Of a stretch of 64,000 bases of DNA, positions 39,052 to 48,002 are shown piece by piece. The stretch lies in contig CAVYPZ010000007.1 of the NCBI GenBank assembly GCA_963770535.1, forward strand, positions 1,011,540-1,075,539, written 5' to 3'. Numbering within the stretch: position 1 is the stretch's first letter; each line of letters opens with the position of its first letter. The translations under genes and the position numbers were made by a program. Below the pieces are notes generated by a model, which searched no databases, was not told the origin of the DNA, and saw nothing but the letters and a program-made list of their open reading frames with translations. Source of the DNA: RYN-230 sp963770535 (GTDB lineage: Bacteria > Actinomycetota > Actinomycetes > Streptosporangiales > Streptosporangiaceae).

Positions 39052-41865
39052 TCAGGGAGAAGACCGCGGTTCCCGCACGCCGCGCGCTTCGCGGGCCGTG
39101 GTGACGTCCCCGACCGGTTCTGCGGCGAGACGCCGGTAGGGCCGGGCCATCGGCCACTCGTGGTCGTCGAGCACGGAAGCGGCGTCGAACTGGCCCATGC
39201 TCTGGATCAGCCTGGCTACCAGGCCGGTCCACCCAGTCTGATGCGAGGCACCGAGGCCGGCCCCGTTGTCGCCGTGGAAGTACTCGTAGAAAAGAACCAG
39301 GTCCCGCCAGTGCGGGTCCTCCTGGAACAGCCTGGTCCCGCCGTAGACGGGGCGCCGTCCGGCCTCATCCCGCAAGAACGTGGTGGCGAGACGGCGTGAC
39401 AGCTCCTGGGCCACCTCGAACAGGTTCATCATCGTCCCCGAACCCGTCGGGCACTCGACCTTCAGGTCGTCGCCGTAGTAGCGGTAGTGCTGGAGCAGGG
39501 CCCGGATCAGCAGCAGGTTGATCGGGAACCAGACCGGCCCGCGCCAGTTGGAGTTGCCCCCGAACATGCCGCTGGTCGACTCGGCCGGCTCGTACTGCAC
39601 CTGAAGCTCGGTCCCGCCCGCGAAGAACGTATAGGGATGCTCGAGATGCCATCGCGAGATCGACCGGATCCCGTGCGGCCCGAGGAAACGCTCCTCGTCC
39701 AGCATCCGCGCGAGGATGCGCCGCAGCTTCTCCTCGTTCACCAGTGACAGCAGCCGCCGGCCGTGGGCGCCGGGCCGGAGCGGGTCGGCGATGTTGGCCA
39801 GGAGGTCCTGGTTGCGGTCCAGGAAGGCCCGCACCTTCCCGGCGATCTGCGGGAACCGCTCGATGACATCGGCCTCGATCACCGTCGTGGCGCACAACGG
39901 CAGCAGGCCCACCAGGGAACGGACCTTGATCCGGGTGCCGGTCCCGTCGGGGAGGCGCAGCACGTCGTAGAAGAAGCCGTCCTCCTCGTCCCACATCTCG
40001 TCGGGATGCTCCCCGACCGGGTCCACCGCGGCGGCGATCCAGAAGAAGTGCTCGACGAACTTGAGCACGAATTCCTCGTAGCTCGCGTCGTGCCCCAGCA
40101 GGGCCAGGGCCATCTCGAGCATGTTCTGGCTGAACATCGCCATCCAGGCGGTGCCGTCCGCCTGCTCCAGCCGCCCGCCGGTGGGCAGCGCGGCGCTGCG
40201 GTCGAAGACGCCGATGTTGTCCAGGCCCAGGAACCCGCCCTCGAACGCGTTGCGGCCCGAGGGATCCTTGCGGTTCACCCACCAGGTGAAGTTCAGCAGG
40301 AGCCGCGCGAAGCCCTCCTGGAGGAAGGGCAGGTCCACCCGGCCCAGATCCGTCTCCAGGTTCTGCAGGAACAGCGTCGCGAACGCGTGCACGGGCGGGT
40401 TCACGTCGCCGAAGTTCCACTCGTAGGCCGGCATCTGGCCGTTGGGGTGAAGGTAGTCCTGGGACAGCATCAGGTCGATCTGGCTTTTCGCGAAGTCAGG
40501 GTTGACCATGGCCAGCGGGATGCAATGGAAGGCCAGGTCCCAGGCGGCGTACCAGGGGTACTCCCACTTGTCCGGCATGGACACGACGTCGTGGTTGAAC
40601 ATGTGGAACCACGACTCGTTCCGGCTGCCCCGCCGGGTCGGCGCCCGCAGCGGGTGGAGATGGCGCTCGCGCAGCCAGCGGTCCACGTCGAAGTAGTAGC
40701 ACTGCTTCGACCAGAGCATCCCGGCCAGTGCCTGGCGCATGACCGCCTTCGCGTCATCGGTCACGGCGGGTGGCGTGATCGCCTCGTAGAAGTCATCCGC
40801 CTCGGCCCGCCGCCGCGCCACGAACCCGGCGGCACCGCCGAAGGGGTCCGTGAGCGTCTCCGGGCCCTCGCGGGTGAGCCGGACCAGCACCGAGGCCTGG
40901 CCGCCGGCCGGGACGGCCAGCCGGACCTGCGCGGCCACCTTGGTGCCCTGGCCGGCGGGGTTCACGGTGCCCGCCCCGTGCAGCACGTGGTCACCGATGC
41001 CGTCCTTGGGGAAAGGGGTCGCCGGCGCGGCGCCGAACACGCGCGCCGTGTTCGTCTCGTTCTCACAGAACAGCAGGCTGGCCTGCGGCTCGGCATGAAG
41101 GTAGAACACGCCGAGGTCGTGGTGCTCGGCCCGGGCGACCGGGTTCGGCGATGCGGCCCGGGTGATGCTCGGCTTGGGTCCGCCTTGGTCCCAGGACCAC
41201 GTGTTCCGGAACCACAGGGTCGGCAGGACGTGCAGCGCGGCGTCCCGGTCCGAGCGATTATGCACGGTGATGCGGCACAGGATGTCTTCCGGCCCGTACT
41301 TGGCGTGCTCTACCTCCACGTCAAAATAACGGTCCTTATCGAAGACGCCCGTATCCAGGAGCTCGTATTCCATGTCATGCCGTGACCGGGCCCGGTTCAC
41401 CGCCACCAGGTCGTCGTAGGGGAATTCGGCCTGCGGGTACTTGTAGAGGTAGCGCTCGTAGCTGTGCGTCGGGAGGTTGTCGACGTAGAAGTAGTACTCC
41501 TTGACGTCCTCACCGTGATTGCCCTCGGCATTCGTCAGGCCGAACAGGCGCTCCTTGAGGATCGGGTCGCGCTCGTTCCACAACGCGAGAGCCAGGCACA
41601 GCCGCTGCTTGTCGTCGCTGATCCCGGCGATGCCGTCCTCGCCCCAGCGGTACGCGCGGGACCGTGCCTGATCATGGCTGAAATACGACCAGGCGTCGCC
41701 GCTGTCGCTGTAGTCCTCCCGGACCGTGCCCCACTGCCGCTCACTGAGATAAGGTCCCCAGCCTCGCCACGCGGTGCCCGCCCGGGCCTCCTGCAGCCGT
41801 TCCTCCTCAGCCGTCAGTGAGGCTGGGTCAGCGGGGCGTTGACGCTCCAGCGGATCCTCAGGCAT
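39052..41865 (-). CDS. GH63-like (MGH1-type) glycoside hydrolase
   Basis: A 937-aa cytoplasmic protein. It begins TAWRGWGPYLSERQWGTVRE followed by DYSDSGDAWSYFSHDQARSR, the signature start of the bacterial GH63/MGH1-like family. The C-terminal (alpha/alpha)6 barrel, from about residue 400, has WDLAFHCIPLAMVNPDFAKS, GLDNIGVFDRS, and GNSNWRGPVWFPINLLLIRA. GH63 enzymes remove terminal glucose (or act on mannosylglycerate/glucosylglycerate-like sugars) by inversion. The exact acid and base residues are not assigned here. It lies 57 bp downstream of a glucose-dehydrogenase-like gene on the same strand, so release and oxidation of glucose in one pathway is plausible. Confidence 0.87.
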   Translation of the reverse strand: MPEDPLERQRPADPASLTAEEERLQEARAGTAWRGWGPYLSERQWGTVREDYSDSGDAWSYFSHDQARSRAYRWGEDGIAGISDDKQRLCLALALWNERDPILKERLFGLTNAEGNHGEDVKEYYFYVDNLPTHSYERYLYKYPQAEFPYDDLVAVNRARSRHDMEYELLDTGVFDKDRYFDVEVEHAKYGPEDILCRITVHNRSDRDAALHVLPTLWFRNTWSWDQGGPKPSITRAASPNPVARAEHHDLGVFYLHAEPQASLLFCENETNTARVFGAAPATPFPKDGIGDHVLHGAGTVNPAGQGTKVAAQVRLAVPAGGQASVLVRLTREGPETLTDPFGGAAGFVARRRAEADDFYEAITPPAVTDDAKAVMRQALAGMLWSKQCYYFDVDRWLRERHLHPLRAPTRRGSRNESWFHMFNHDVVSMPDKWEYPWYAAWDLAFHCIPLAMVNPDFAKSQIDLMLSQDYLHPNGQMPAYEWNFGDVNPPVHAFATLFLQNLETDLGRVDLPFLQEGFARLLLNFTWWVNRKDPSGRNAFEGGFLGLDNIGVFDRSAALPTGGRLEQADGTAWMAMFSQNMLEMALALLGHDASYEEFVLKFVEHFFWIAAAVDPVGEHPDEMWDEEDGFFYDVLRLPDGTGTRIKVRSLVGLLPLCATTVIEADVIERFPQIAGKVRAFLDRNQDLLANIADPLRPGAHGRRLLSLVNEEKLRRILARMLDEERFLGPHGIRSISRWHLEHPYTFFAGGTELQVQYEPAESTSGMFGGNSNWRGPVWFPINLLLIRALLQHYRYYGDDLKVECPTGSGTMMNLFEVAQELSRRLATTFLRDEAGRRPVYGGTRLFQEDPHWRDLVLFYEYFHGDNGAGLGASHQTGWTGLVARLIQSMGQFDAASVLDDHEWPMARPYRRLAAEPVGDVTTAREARGVREPRSSP

Positions 41866-41922
41866 CGATACCCTTTCCCCTTCGTCTGGCTCTGCGGGTT
41901 ATCTCTGCGGCCTGCCCCGGCG

Positions 41923-43035
41923 TCAGAAGGCGATGACGCTCTTGATGCCGGCTGGCCGGCCGAGGATCAGGTCGTGGGCCTGCTCAGGCGGGTAGCGGCC
42001 GGCGATGAGCGTCGCGACCACGGCCGGCCAGCGGCGGCGGAACACGTCGAGATCGCGCAGCGCCGCCGCGAAAGCGTCCGGCCCGGCGTTCACCGTGCCC
42101 AGCAGCACCTGGTTCTTCAGGACCATCTGCCTCATCAGGTGGGCCGGTTCCGCCTCGACGAACGCCTGCAGGCCCGGGACACCGGTGAGCACGAAGATGC
42201 CGTTGGTGCCCAGGACGCTCAGCGCCTGCAGGGCGAAGTGCGAATGCCCGACCGCCTCGTAGATCAGGTCGATGTTGCCGATCTGGTCCGCCAGCTGCCC
42301 GAACGTGGTGGCCTGGGAGGAGACGTAGGTCGCGCCGATCGCCGAGACCAGGTCGATCCGCGGGCTGGGAGGCAGTTCGCGTGAGTACACGTACGTCGTG
42401 AAGCCGGCCGAGACCAGGACCATCGCCCCCAGCAGCCCGACCGGCCCGATCCCGAGCACCAGCGCCGAAAGCCCTGCGCCCCGTTCCGCGCCGGGGGTTT
42501 CCGGGTCGGTCCAGGGCGGCCGCTGCTGCATCATCCAGAAGATCTGAGCCAGGGCCTTCTCCGCAATGGTCAGCGGCTCGGCCAGGACGGCGATCTCGCG
42601 CAGATCCGGCGGCACCTTGTTCATGTAGTGCTCATGGTCGACGACATACTCGGCCATATAGCCGTGGGCTTCCTTGATGCCGCGTTCGCTGAAGTCCCCG
42701 GTATAGCAATAGTCCTGGTGCCCGGACCGGCAGGCCGCGCACCCCGGGTGGGGACACGGCCGGCGCACGGACGGGACGACCAGGTCTCCTGGCTGGAGCC
42801 GCCCGGCGGCCGTCCCCACCTCGACGATCTCGGCCACCGACTCGTGCCCGATCACCAGGTGATCATCACCCGGCGGCGGGGTTCCGTACTCGAAGGAGCA
42901 GATCTCCTTGTCCGTGCCGCAGATGCCGACGTCGAGCATCCGCAGCATGACCTGATCAGGCTGGGTGAGCCGGGGAGGTTCCCGGTCGACGAGCCTGACC
43001 TCCTGCGACCCTGGGAAGACCGCGACTGCCTTCAT
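41923..43035 (-). CDS. Glucose 1-dehydrogenase-like MDR oxidoreductase
   Basis: A 370-aa zinc-type medium-chain dehydrogenase. It opens MKAVAVFPGSQEVRLVDREP, and Cys39 of GICGTDKEI and HE in VIGHESVAEIV form the catalytic zinc site. CPHPGCAACRSGHQDYC gives the structural-zinc cysteines. The nucleotide site reads LVLGIGPVGLLGAMVLVSAG, and SVIAF ends it. The GICGTDKEI/YGTPPPGDDHL pattern is typical of archaeal/bacterial glucose dehydrogenases that oxidise beta-D-glucose to gluconolactone with NAD(P)+. ATG 43035 marks the domain start; no strong ribosome site is seen, and the frame is open to 43203. Confidence 0.86.
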   Translation of the reverse strand: MKAVAVFPGSQEVRLVDREPPRLTQPDQVMLRMLDVGICGTDKEICSFEYGTPPPGDDHLVIGHESVAEIVEVGTAAGRLQPGDLVVPSVRRPCPHPGCAACRSGHQDYCYTGDFSERGIKEAHGYMAEYVVDHEHYMNKVPPDLREIAVLAEPLTIAEKALAQIFWMMQQRPPWTDPETPGAERGAGLSALVLGIGPVGLLGAMVLVSAGFTTYVYSRELPPSPRIDLVSAIGATYVSSQATTFGQLADQIGNIDLIYEAVGHSHFALQALSVLGTNGIFVLTGVPGLQAFVEAEPAHLMRQMVLKNQVLLGTVNAGPDAFAAALRDLDVFRRRWPAVVATLIAGRYPPEQAHDLILGRPAGIKSVIAF

Positions 43036-43503
43036 GGCTTTGTTGCTACGGCGTGGAACACCCCGGCCCCCCAGACATGCCACCCCACACGATCGCGTCC
43101 GGCTGCGGCAGCGCAGCCAGGCCGCGCCGTCTCGCGTGCAGCTCATCCGGCGCCAGACCGAACCGCCCAGTTTCCTGGGCATACGCCCCGGTCTGCCGGA
43201 CATCAGTGCGGTAATGCCCTCTTGGTCACCCCCTCAATCCGGCCGCGGGTAAACGCTTGACGGCCAGGAAATGACGGGGCGGGGAGCGCCTGGCTGCCCG
43301 GAGGTGGCGAAAAGGCAAAGGAGAGCGTGGGGTGGATCCGCGCCGGTGACAGGGCCGCGGGCCGCGGCCAGACTGGGACCAGCGCGTCAGAGGGGGAATA
43401 TTGGCCACAAGCCGGTGTCTGCGAAAGCCGGAATGGGCGTGCGGCAGCGCCGCAGCGAAGATCCCGGCCGGGCTTGAATGGTGACCCTGACCCGGGCGTG
43501 CCC
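43036..43503. promoter_or_regulatory. Divergent intergenic region, glucose-dehydrogenase-like vs flavoprotein genes
   Basis: A 468-bp space that should hold the promoters of both flanking operons. Frames open on both strands here have shadow-like composition. I see no strong palindrome or RNA-like structure. Confidence 0.4.
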
Positions 43504-44928
43504 ATGAGTTCCGGCGGCAGCCTGCTGGTGGTCGGCGGGGGACCGGCCGGGATCACCGCCGCCCTCCAGGGCTGCGAGCTTGGCGCGCAGGTCACGCTGC
43601 TCGAGGCTGGCCAGGTCGGCGGGACGAGCCTGAACCGCGGGCCGGCGCCGGTCCGGACGCTGGCCCGGACCGCCCGCCTGGCGCGCGACTGGTCCTCCTG
43701 GGCCGCCTTCGGCCTCGACGGCCCGCCGCCGGTCCCCAACCTTCCCGCGGCACTGGCCAATAGCGAGCGGGTAGCCCGCTACGCCCACGGCAAGAAGGAC
43801 ATGGCCGGCCATCTGCGGCGGCACGGGATCGACCTCATCGAGGACCTCGGCCCGGCCGGCTTCACCGGCCCGCACACCGTCGCGGCCGGCGACGGGCGCA
43901 CCTGGTCCGCCGACCGCATCATCCTGGCCGTCGGCGGCCACGCCGGCCGTCTCCCCATCCCCGGCGCCGACCTGGCGCTCACCTACGAGGACATTCCCTC
44001 CCTGGCCGCGCTCCCAGCCCGCGCCGCCGTGGTCGGCGGGGCCGATACAGGCTGCCAGATCGCGTCCATCCTGGACGACCTGGGCGTCGCCGTCAGCCTG
44101 TTCGAGGCCGGGCCAGCCCTCGTGCCTGCCGCCGATCCAACCGTTTCGGCGGATCTAGCCGGTGCTTTCTGTGCGCGGGACATGAGCGTGCACACTGGCA
44201 CGCGGGTCGAGAGCCTCCGTGCCCATGGTGACGCCATCCAGGTCGACTACCGCAGTGGCGATGCGGCTGGCCAGCTCGTGGCGGGCGCCGTGTTCTTTGC
44301 CGTCGGCTGGCCCGCCAACGTCGGTCACCTCGCCCTCGGCGCCGCCGGCGTCCACGCCGAGCCGGGCGTGATCCCCGTCGACGGCTACCTGCGGACCAGC
44401 GTGCCGCACATCTTCGCCGCTGGTGACGTCAACGGCAGGTCGATGCTTGTCCAGTCCGCCCGGATGGAAGGCCGGATCGCCGCGGTCAACGCCATCCTGG
44501 GACCCACCCGGCAGGCCACCTACGACGTGGTCCCCAGCGGCAGTTTCACCGACCCCGAGTACGGGCGGGTCGGCCTGACGGAGACCGAGGCCGCCGCGCG
44601 GCACGACGTGGTCGTGGGCATCGCCCGGTACGACGACCTGCTGCGGCCCGTCGCGGATGGGCGGCCAGAGGGCTTTTGCAAGCTGATCGCGGACCGGCGG
44701 AGCCACCTGATCCTCGGCGCTCACGTGCTGGGCGAGTACTCGGCCGAGACCGTGCAGACGGTCGCGGCCTGCATGGTGGCCGGGATGACGGTCGGGCAGG
44801 TCGCTGAGCTGCAGTTCGCGTTCCCCACCTTCACCGAGGGCGTCAGCATGGCCGCGCAGAAGATCTGCCGGTCCCTCGGCATCGGGCAGTTCCCCCAGGT
44901 GTGGAGCTATCTCGGATCCGGCGACTGA
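43504..44928 (+). CDS. Pyridine-nucleotide-disulfide-oxidoreductase-fold flavoprotein lacking the redox disulfide
   Basis: A 474-aa FAD/NAD(P) flavoprotein with the class I fold. The FAD site is LLVVGGGPAGITAALQGCEL, the NAD(P) site is RAAVVGGADTGCQIASILDD, the second FAD motif is VPHIFAAGDVNGRSMLVQSA, and the dimerisation domain ends the chain. The active-site helix that normally reads GGTCxxxGCxPSK is GGTSLNRGPAPVRTL, so both redox cysteines are gone. The HPTxxE motif near the end is FAFPTFTEG, without the His. It therefore cannot be a lipoamide dehydrogenase or mercuric reductase. A quinone or other electron-transfer reductase is possible. ATG 43504 has only a weak ribosome site. Confidence 0.86.
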   Translation: MSSGGSLLVVGGGPAGITAALQGCELGAQVTLLEAGQVGGTSLNRGPAPVRTLARTARLARDWSSWAAFGLDGPPPVPNLPAALANSERVARYAHGKKDMAGHLRRHGIDLIEDLGPAGFTGPHTVAAGDGRTWSADRIILAVGGHAGRLPIPGADLALTYEDIPSLAALPARAAVVGGADTGCQIASILDDLGVAVSLFEAGPALVPAADPTVSADLAGAFCARDMSVHTGTRVESLRAHGDAIQVDYRSGDAAGQLVAGAVFFAVGWPANVGHLALGAAGVHAEPGVIPVDGYLRTSVPHIFAAGDVNGRSMLVQSARMEGRIAAVNAILGPTRQATYDVVPSGSFTDPEYGRVGLTETEAAARHDVVVGIARYDDLLRPVADGRPEGFCKLIADRRSHLILGAHVLGEYSAETVQTVAACMVAGMTVGQVAELQFAFPTFTEGVSMAAQKICRSLGIGQFPQVWSYLGSGD

Positions 44929-45109
44929 CGGACGGGAACCCGCCGTGAACCCGGCGTCTGGCGGCGGCATCATGACCGACTGGGGAGAATAAAGTTCTTG
45001 AAGCCGCTCATGGGGAAGGAGTCGCTCTCGTGCCGGCCGCCTATTCCTCTTCGTTTCCCGGTGCTCCCGAGACCTCGGTTCATGTCCTGGCCTGCCTGCG
45101 GGACCGCCC

Positions 45110-46297
45110 ATGACGACGATGCGGATCGGGGTGCGGGAGCGCCAGGCCCGGCTGGGCCTGCGTCACCGGCTCGCCCCCGGCGCGCTGGCCAGCGACCCGG
45201 CCGAGGTGGCGCGGTCGCTGGTCTGCGTGCACGCCACGGATCCCTCCTCGGTGTACCTGGGCATCCTGGCCCGGATGGCCAGCGGGGGAATCCGGGACGT
45301 CGAGCACGCCCTGTACCAGGACAGGACGCTGATCCGGCTGCTGGGCATGCGCCGTACCGTCTTCGTCGCCCCGCTGGACACCGCCGCGCTCATCCAGGCG
45401 GCGTGCTCCCGCGCTGTCGCCGCCCGCGAGCGCCGGAAACTGCTGGGCTGGCTCGCCGAGTCCGGTGTCGGTGGCGACCCGGACGGCTGGCTGACGGAGG
45501 TGGAGCAGGCCGCGCTCGGCGCGCTGACCGCGCGCGGCGAGGCGACAGCGGCCGAACTCGCCGCCGGCGATCCGCGGCTGCGCACCCAGATCGTGCTGTC
45601 CCGCGGCAAGAGCTACGAAGGCCGGCAGAACGTGTCCAGCCGCGTTCTCTTCCTGCTGGCCGCGCAGGGCCACGTGGTGCGGGGCCGCCCCCGCGGCTCC
45701 TGGACCTCGCACCAGTACCGCTGGTCACCGTTGTCCTTGTGGTCCCCGCAGGGCCTGGCTGACTGGCCGGCTGAGGCCGCCGAGGTGGAGCTGGCCAGGC
45801 TCTGGCTCCGGGCCTACGGCCCCGCCACCGTCGGGGACCTCCGCTGGTGGACCGGCTGGGGCAAGGCGCAGGCCAGCCGGGTGCTGACCGAACTCAAGCC
45901 GGCCGAGGTGGACCTGGACGGGCTGCCCGGCATCGCGCTCGCCGGCGACCTGGAGCCGGCGGCGGAGGTTGAGCCGTGGGCGGCCCTGCTGCCCGCGCTG
46001 GACTCCACCCCGATGGGCTGGCAGCAGCGGGCGTGGTTTCTCGGCGGGCACGGGCCTCGCCTTTTCGACCAGACCGGCAACATCGGCCCCAGCCTGTGGT
46101 GGGACGGCCGGATCGTGGGCGGCTGGGCCCAGGCCGGGGACGGCGAGATCGTCTGCCGGTTCCTCGAAGATGCGGGGTCCGAGGCCGCCGCCGCGGCGGA
46201 TGCTGCCGCGCAGCGCCTGGGCGCCGTGCTCGGCGGTGTCCGGCTGGCCGCCCGCACCCGCGGCAAGACGTGGCTCGAACAGGAACTGGGTATCTGA
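45110..46297 (+). CDS. Winged-helix protein of the AlkZ/YcaQ-like DNA glycosylase family
   Basis: A 395-aa protein (HTH_42/winged helix DNA-binding domain family). It opens RQARLGLRHRLAPGALASDP and then VCVHATDPSSVYLGILARM, where related actinomycete proteins have LQAQDP. Further blocks are LIRLLGMRRTVFVAPLD, FLLAAQGHVVRGRPRGSW, and WLRAYGPATVGDLRWWTGWG followed by a beta-barrel C-terminus (LLPALDSTPMGWQQRAWFLG). AlkZ excises crosslinked bases and is often found in natural-product clusters; catalytic residues of this subgroup are not secured here. ATG 45110 is the start. No biosynthetic genes lie next to it. Confidence 0.8.
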   Translation: MTTMRIGVRERQARLGLRHRLAPGALASDPAEVARSLVCVHATDPSSVYLGILARMASGGIRDVEHALYQDRTLIRLLGMRRTVFVAPLDTAALIQAACSRAVAARERRKLLGWLAESGVGGDPDGWLTEVEQAALGALTARGEATAAELAAGDPRLRTQIVLSRGKSYEGRQNVSSRVLFLLAAQGHVVRGRPRGSWTSHQYRWSPLSLWSPQGLADWPAEAAEVELARLWLRAYGPATVGDLRWWTGWGKAQASRVLTELKPAEVDLDGLPGIALAGDLEPAAEVEPWAALLPALDSTPMGWQQRAWFLGGHGPRLFDQTGNIGPSLWWDGRIVGGWAQAGDGEIVCRFLEDAGSEAAAAADAAAQRLGAVLGGVRLAARTRGKTWLEQELGI

Positions 46298-46375
46298 GGG
46301 GCGCCCGGCGGCCCCGGCTTGAGGGGCGCCCGGCGGCCCCCTGGCTAGCCCGGCGGCCCCGGCTGGCTAGCCCGG
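46295..46375. repeat. Tandem G/C repeats between convergent genes
   Basis: Two exact 21-bp copies of tgaggggcgcccggcggcccc (46295-46315, 46320-46340) start at the stop codon of the AlkZ-like gene. They are followed by two copies of ctggctagcccgg (46341-46353, 46363-46375). The stretch overlaps the 3' end of the convergent sulfotransferase gene. Confidence 0.8.
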
Positions 46376-47677
46376 CCGGTGGCGGCCCGGGCGCATCAGC
46401 GCGCACCAGATGAGCACCCGCAGGCGCACCACGGCGGGACGGTGACTTGCGCGGCAGAGCACCCGCCTGACCGTGGGACCGTTCAGCACCGCCCACTTGA
46501 TGTCGCTGGCCCTCTGCCGCGGGCTGCGGCGCGGCTTCCGCTGCCGGACCGGGTGCAGCACCTGGTAGTGGCGGTCGGCCAGGGCCACGGCGGCCTGCAC
46601 GGCGACGTCGAGTTGCTGCCCGGCCGGCCGGGCAGCCGGGCCCGGCGGGGGAGCGGCCTGGCCGGCGGGGCGCAGGCCAGCGGGGGCGGCCTCCCCGGCG
46701 GGGCGCAGGTCGGCGAGATCACCGACGACGTCGTACTTGGCGTCGCGCAGGCCCTCAAGCAGGATCTCCGCTTGTTCCGCCGCCCACGCCGCGTAGCTGG
46801 GCGGCAGCACCAGACGGGTGCGGTCCGGGCGGTCGCTCAGGACACCATGCGCCAGGACCTGCTTGACCTGCCGGACGTAGAACCAGTCAGGCATCCCCTC
46901 CGGCAATTCCTCGTTCATCCGGCGCAAGAATTCGGTTTCCGCGTATCCGAGCGAGGAATTGCGCCGTCCCCGGGTCACGTCACAGCCGCCCGGGTCGAAG
47001 TCCATGGCGGCGGCGAACCGCGTCCACAGCAGGTCCCCCGGATCCTGGTGCGGCACGGTGACGACATGCACCTGGTCCGGCGGGATATACCGGGACCACA
47101 TGTCCAGGATGGCCAGCGTGTCGTGAACCCTCCAGAACCACGACCGGCTGCGCCGGTCAGCCGCCCCCTGCGCGGCGATCACCGCGTCGAGCCACGGTTC
47201 CCAGCCGATGGTGCCGCGGCACTTGACGGCTTCCTGCCACTCGGCGGGCAGCAGCGAGGCGAAGTTGCGCACCGTCGCCACGACATGCACGTCAGTCCGG
47301 AGCAGGGACCGCACGGCACGCTCGGCCTGCTGCGGGCTGGACGCCGCCAGCACTTCGTTCGAGATGACCGCCCGCCCGCGGACGCGCAGCGCCTGGCCCG
47401 CCAGGACGTCCCACTCGCCGGTCCATGGATCAGCCGGATCGGAAGCGGGCCTGGGGGTTTCACGCAGGTCCCGGCTCGCCCTTGAGTGGTCGCGGTCACT
47501 GTAACCGGGCAGATGGAGCCCCCGGGCAGCCAGCCGCGCCCGGTTGTTCCACAGTCCATCCTGCAGGAAGGTCGTGCCGGTCTTCGGCTCGCCGATGTGC
47601 AGGTAGATGCGCGGGCCCCCGATGTCGGAGACCCGGCTGTCCCGGCTGGCCGTCATGCGGTCCGCAACTAACCTCAT
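46367..47677 (-). CDS. Sulfotransferase-fold protein
   Basis: A 436-aa protein. IYLHIGEPKTGTTFLQDGLW is the 5'-phosphosulfate-binding loop of PAPS-dependent sulfotransferases. VHVVATVRNFASLLPAEWQE fits the 3'-phosphate-binding strand and helix. The acceptor side (VHDTLAILDMWSRYIPPDQV) is typical of the actinomycete sulfotransferase group of about 350-400 aa. The C-terminal ~100 residues hold a Pro/Ala repeat (LRPAGEAAPAGLRPAGQAAP) and a basic tail. ATG 47677 has AAGGG about 7 nt upstream, and the third codon is TTA, the rare leucine codon that is bldA-dependent in streptomycetes. A start at 47656 would avoid it. Confidence 0.85.
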   Translation of the reverse strand: MRLVADRMTASRDSRVSDIGGPRIYLHIGEPKTGTTFLQDGLWNNRARLAARGLHLPGYSDRDHSRASRDLRETPRPASDPADPWTGEWDVLAGQALRVRGRAVISNEVLAASSPQQAERAVRSLLRTDVHVVATVRNFASLLPAEWQEAVKCRGTIGWEPWLDAVIAAQGAADRRSRSWFWRVHDTLAILDMWSRYIPPDQVHVVTVPHQDPGDLLWTRFAAAMDFDPGGCDVTRGRRNSSLGYAETEFLRRMNEELPEGMPDWFYVRQVKQVLAHGVLSDRPDRTRLVLPPSYAAWAAEQAEILLEGLRDAKYDVVGDLADLRPAGEAAPAGLRPAGQAAPPPGPAARPAGQQLDVAVQAAVALADRHYQVLHPVRQRKPRRSPRQRASDIKWAVLNGPTVRRVLCRASHRPAVVRLRVLIWCALMRPGRHRPG

Positions 47678-48002
47678 GTCTGACCCTTTACTTACCGAAC
47701 AGATCCCACTGGGCGGTAAAGAGACGGCAATGCTAGCGGCAGCGGCGGGTCGGTGCGGGCAGAAACGCCGGGCCCGCGCTCACCTTGTGAAGGCGGGCGG
47801 CTGACGGCGCCGCCGGTGCGCGGCACACGGCCGCGCCGCAGCCCGCCGGCGCCCCGCGGGGCGGCTTCCCGGCCGGTGCTTCCGCCAGGCCTATGCCCAG
47901 AGGCCTAGGTCCCCGGGAAAGTGCGGTCCTGGGACAGATCCGCGCTGGTAGCGGGGTCCGTAGCGTTCAGGTCGTCAGCAACGACTGAGATGAGGACCCA
48001 TC
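47678..48002. promoter_or_regulatory. Divergent intergenic region, sulfotransferase vs ABC/two-component operon
   Basis: A 325-bp gap without a gene. Two aggcct hexamers 8 bp apart (47887-47906) and a G/C-rich imperfect stem (about 47800-47870) are visible. The last 60 bp should carry the promoter of the four-gene operon that starts at 48003. Confidence 0.4.

Noticed and set aside
39763..41385. A 540-codon plus-strand frame inside the GH63-like gene
   Set aside because: Antisense shadow of a well-matched glycosidase.
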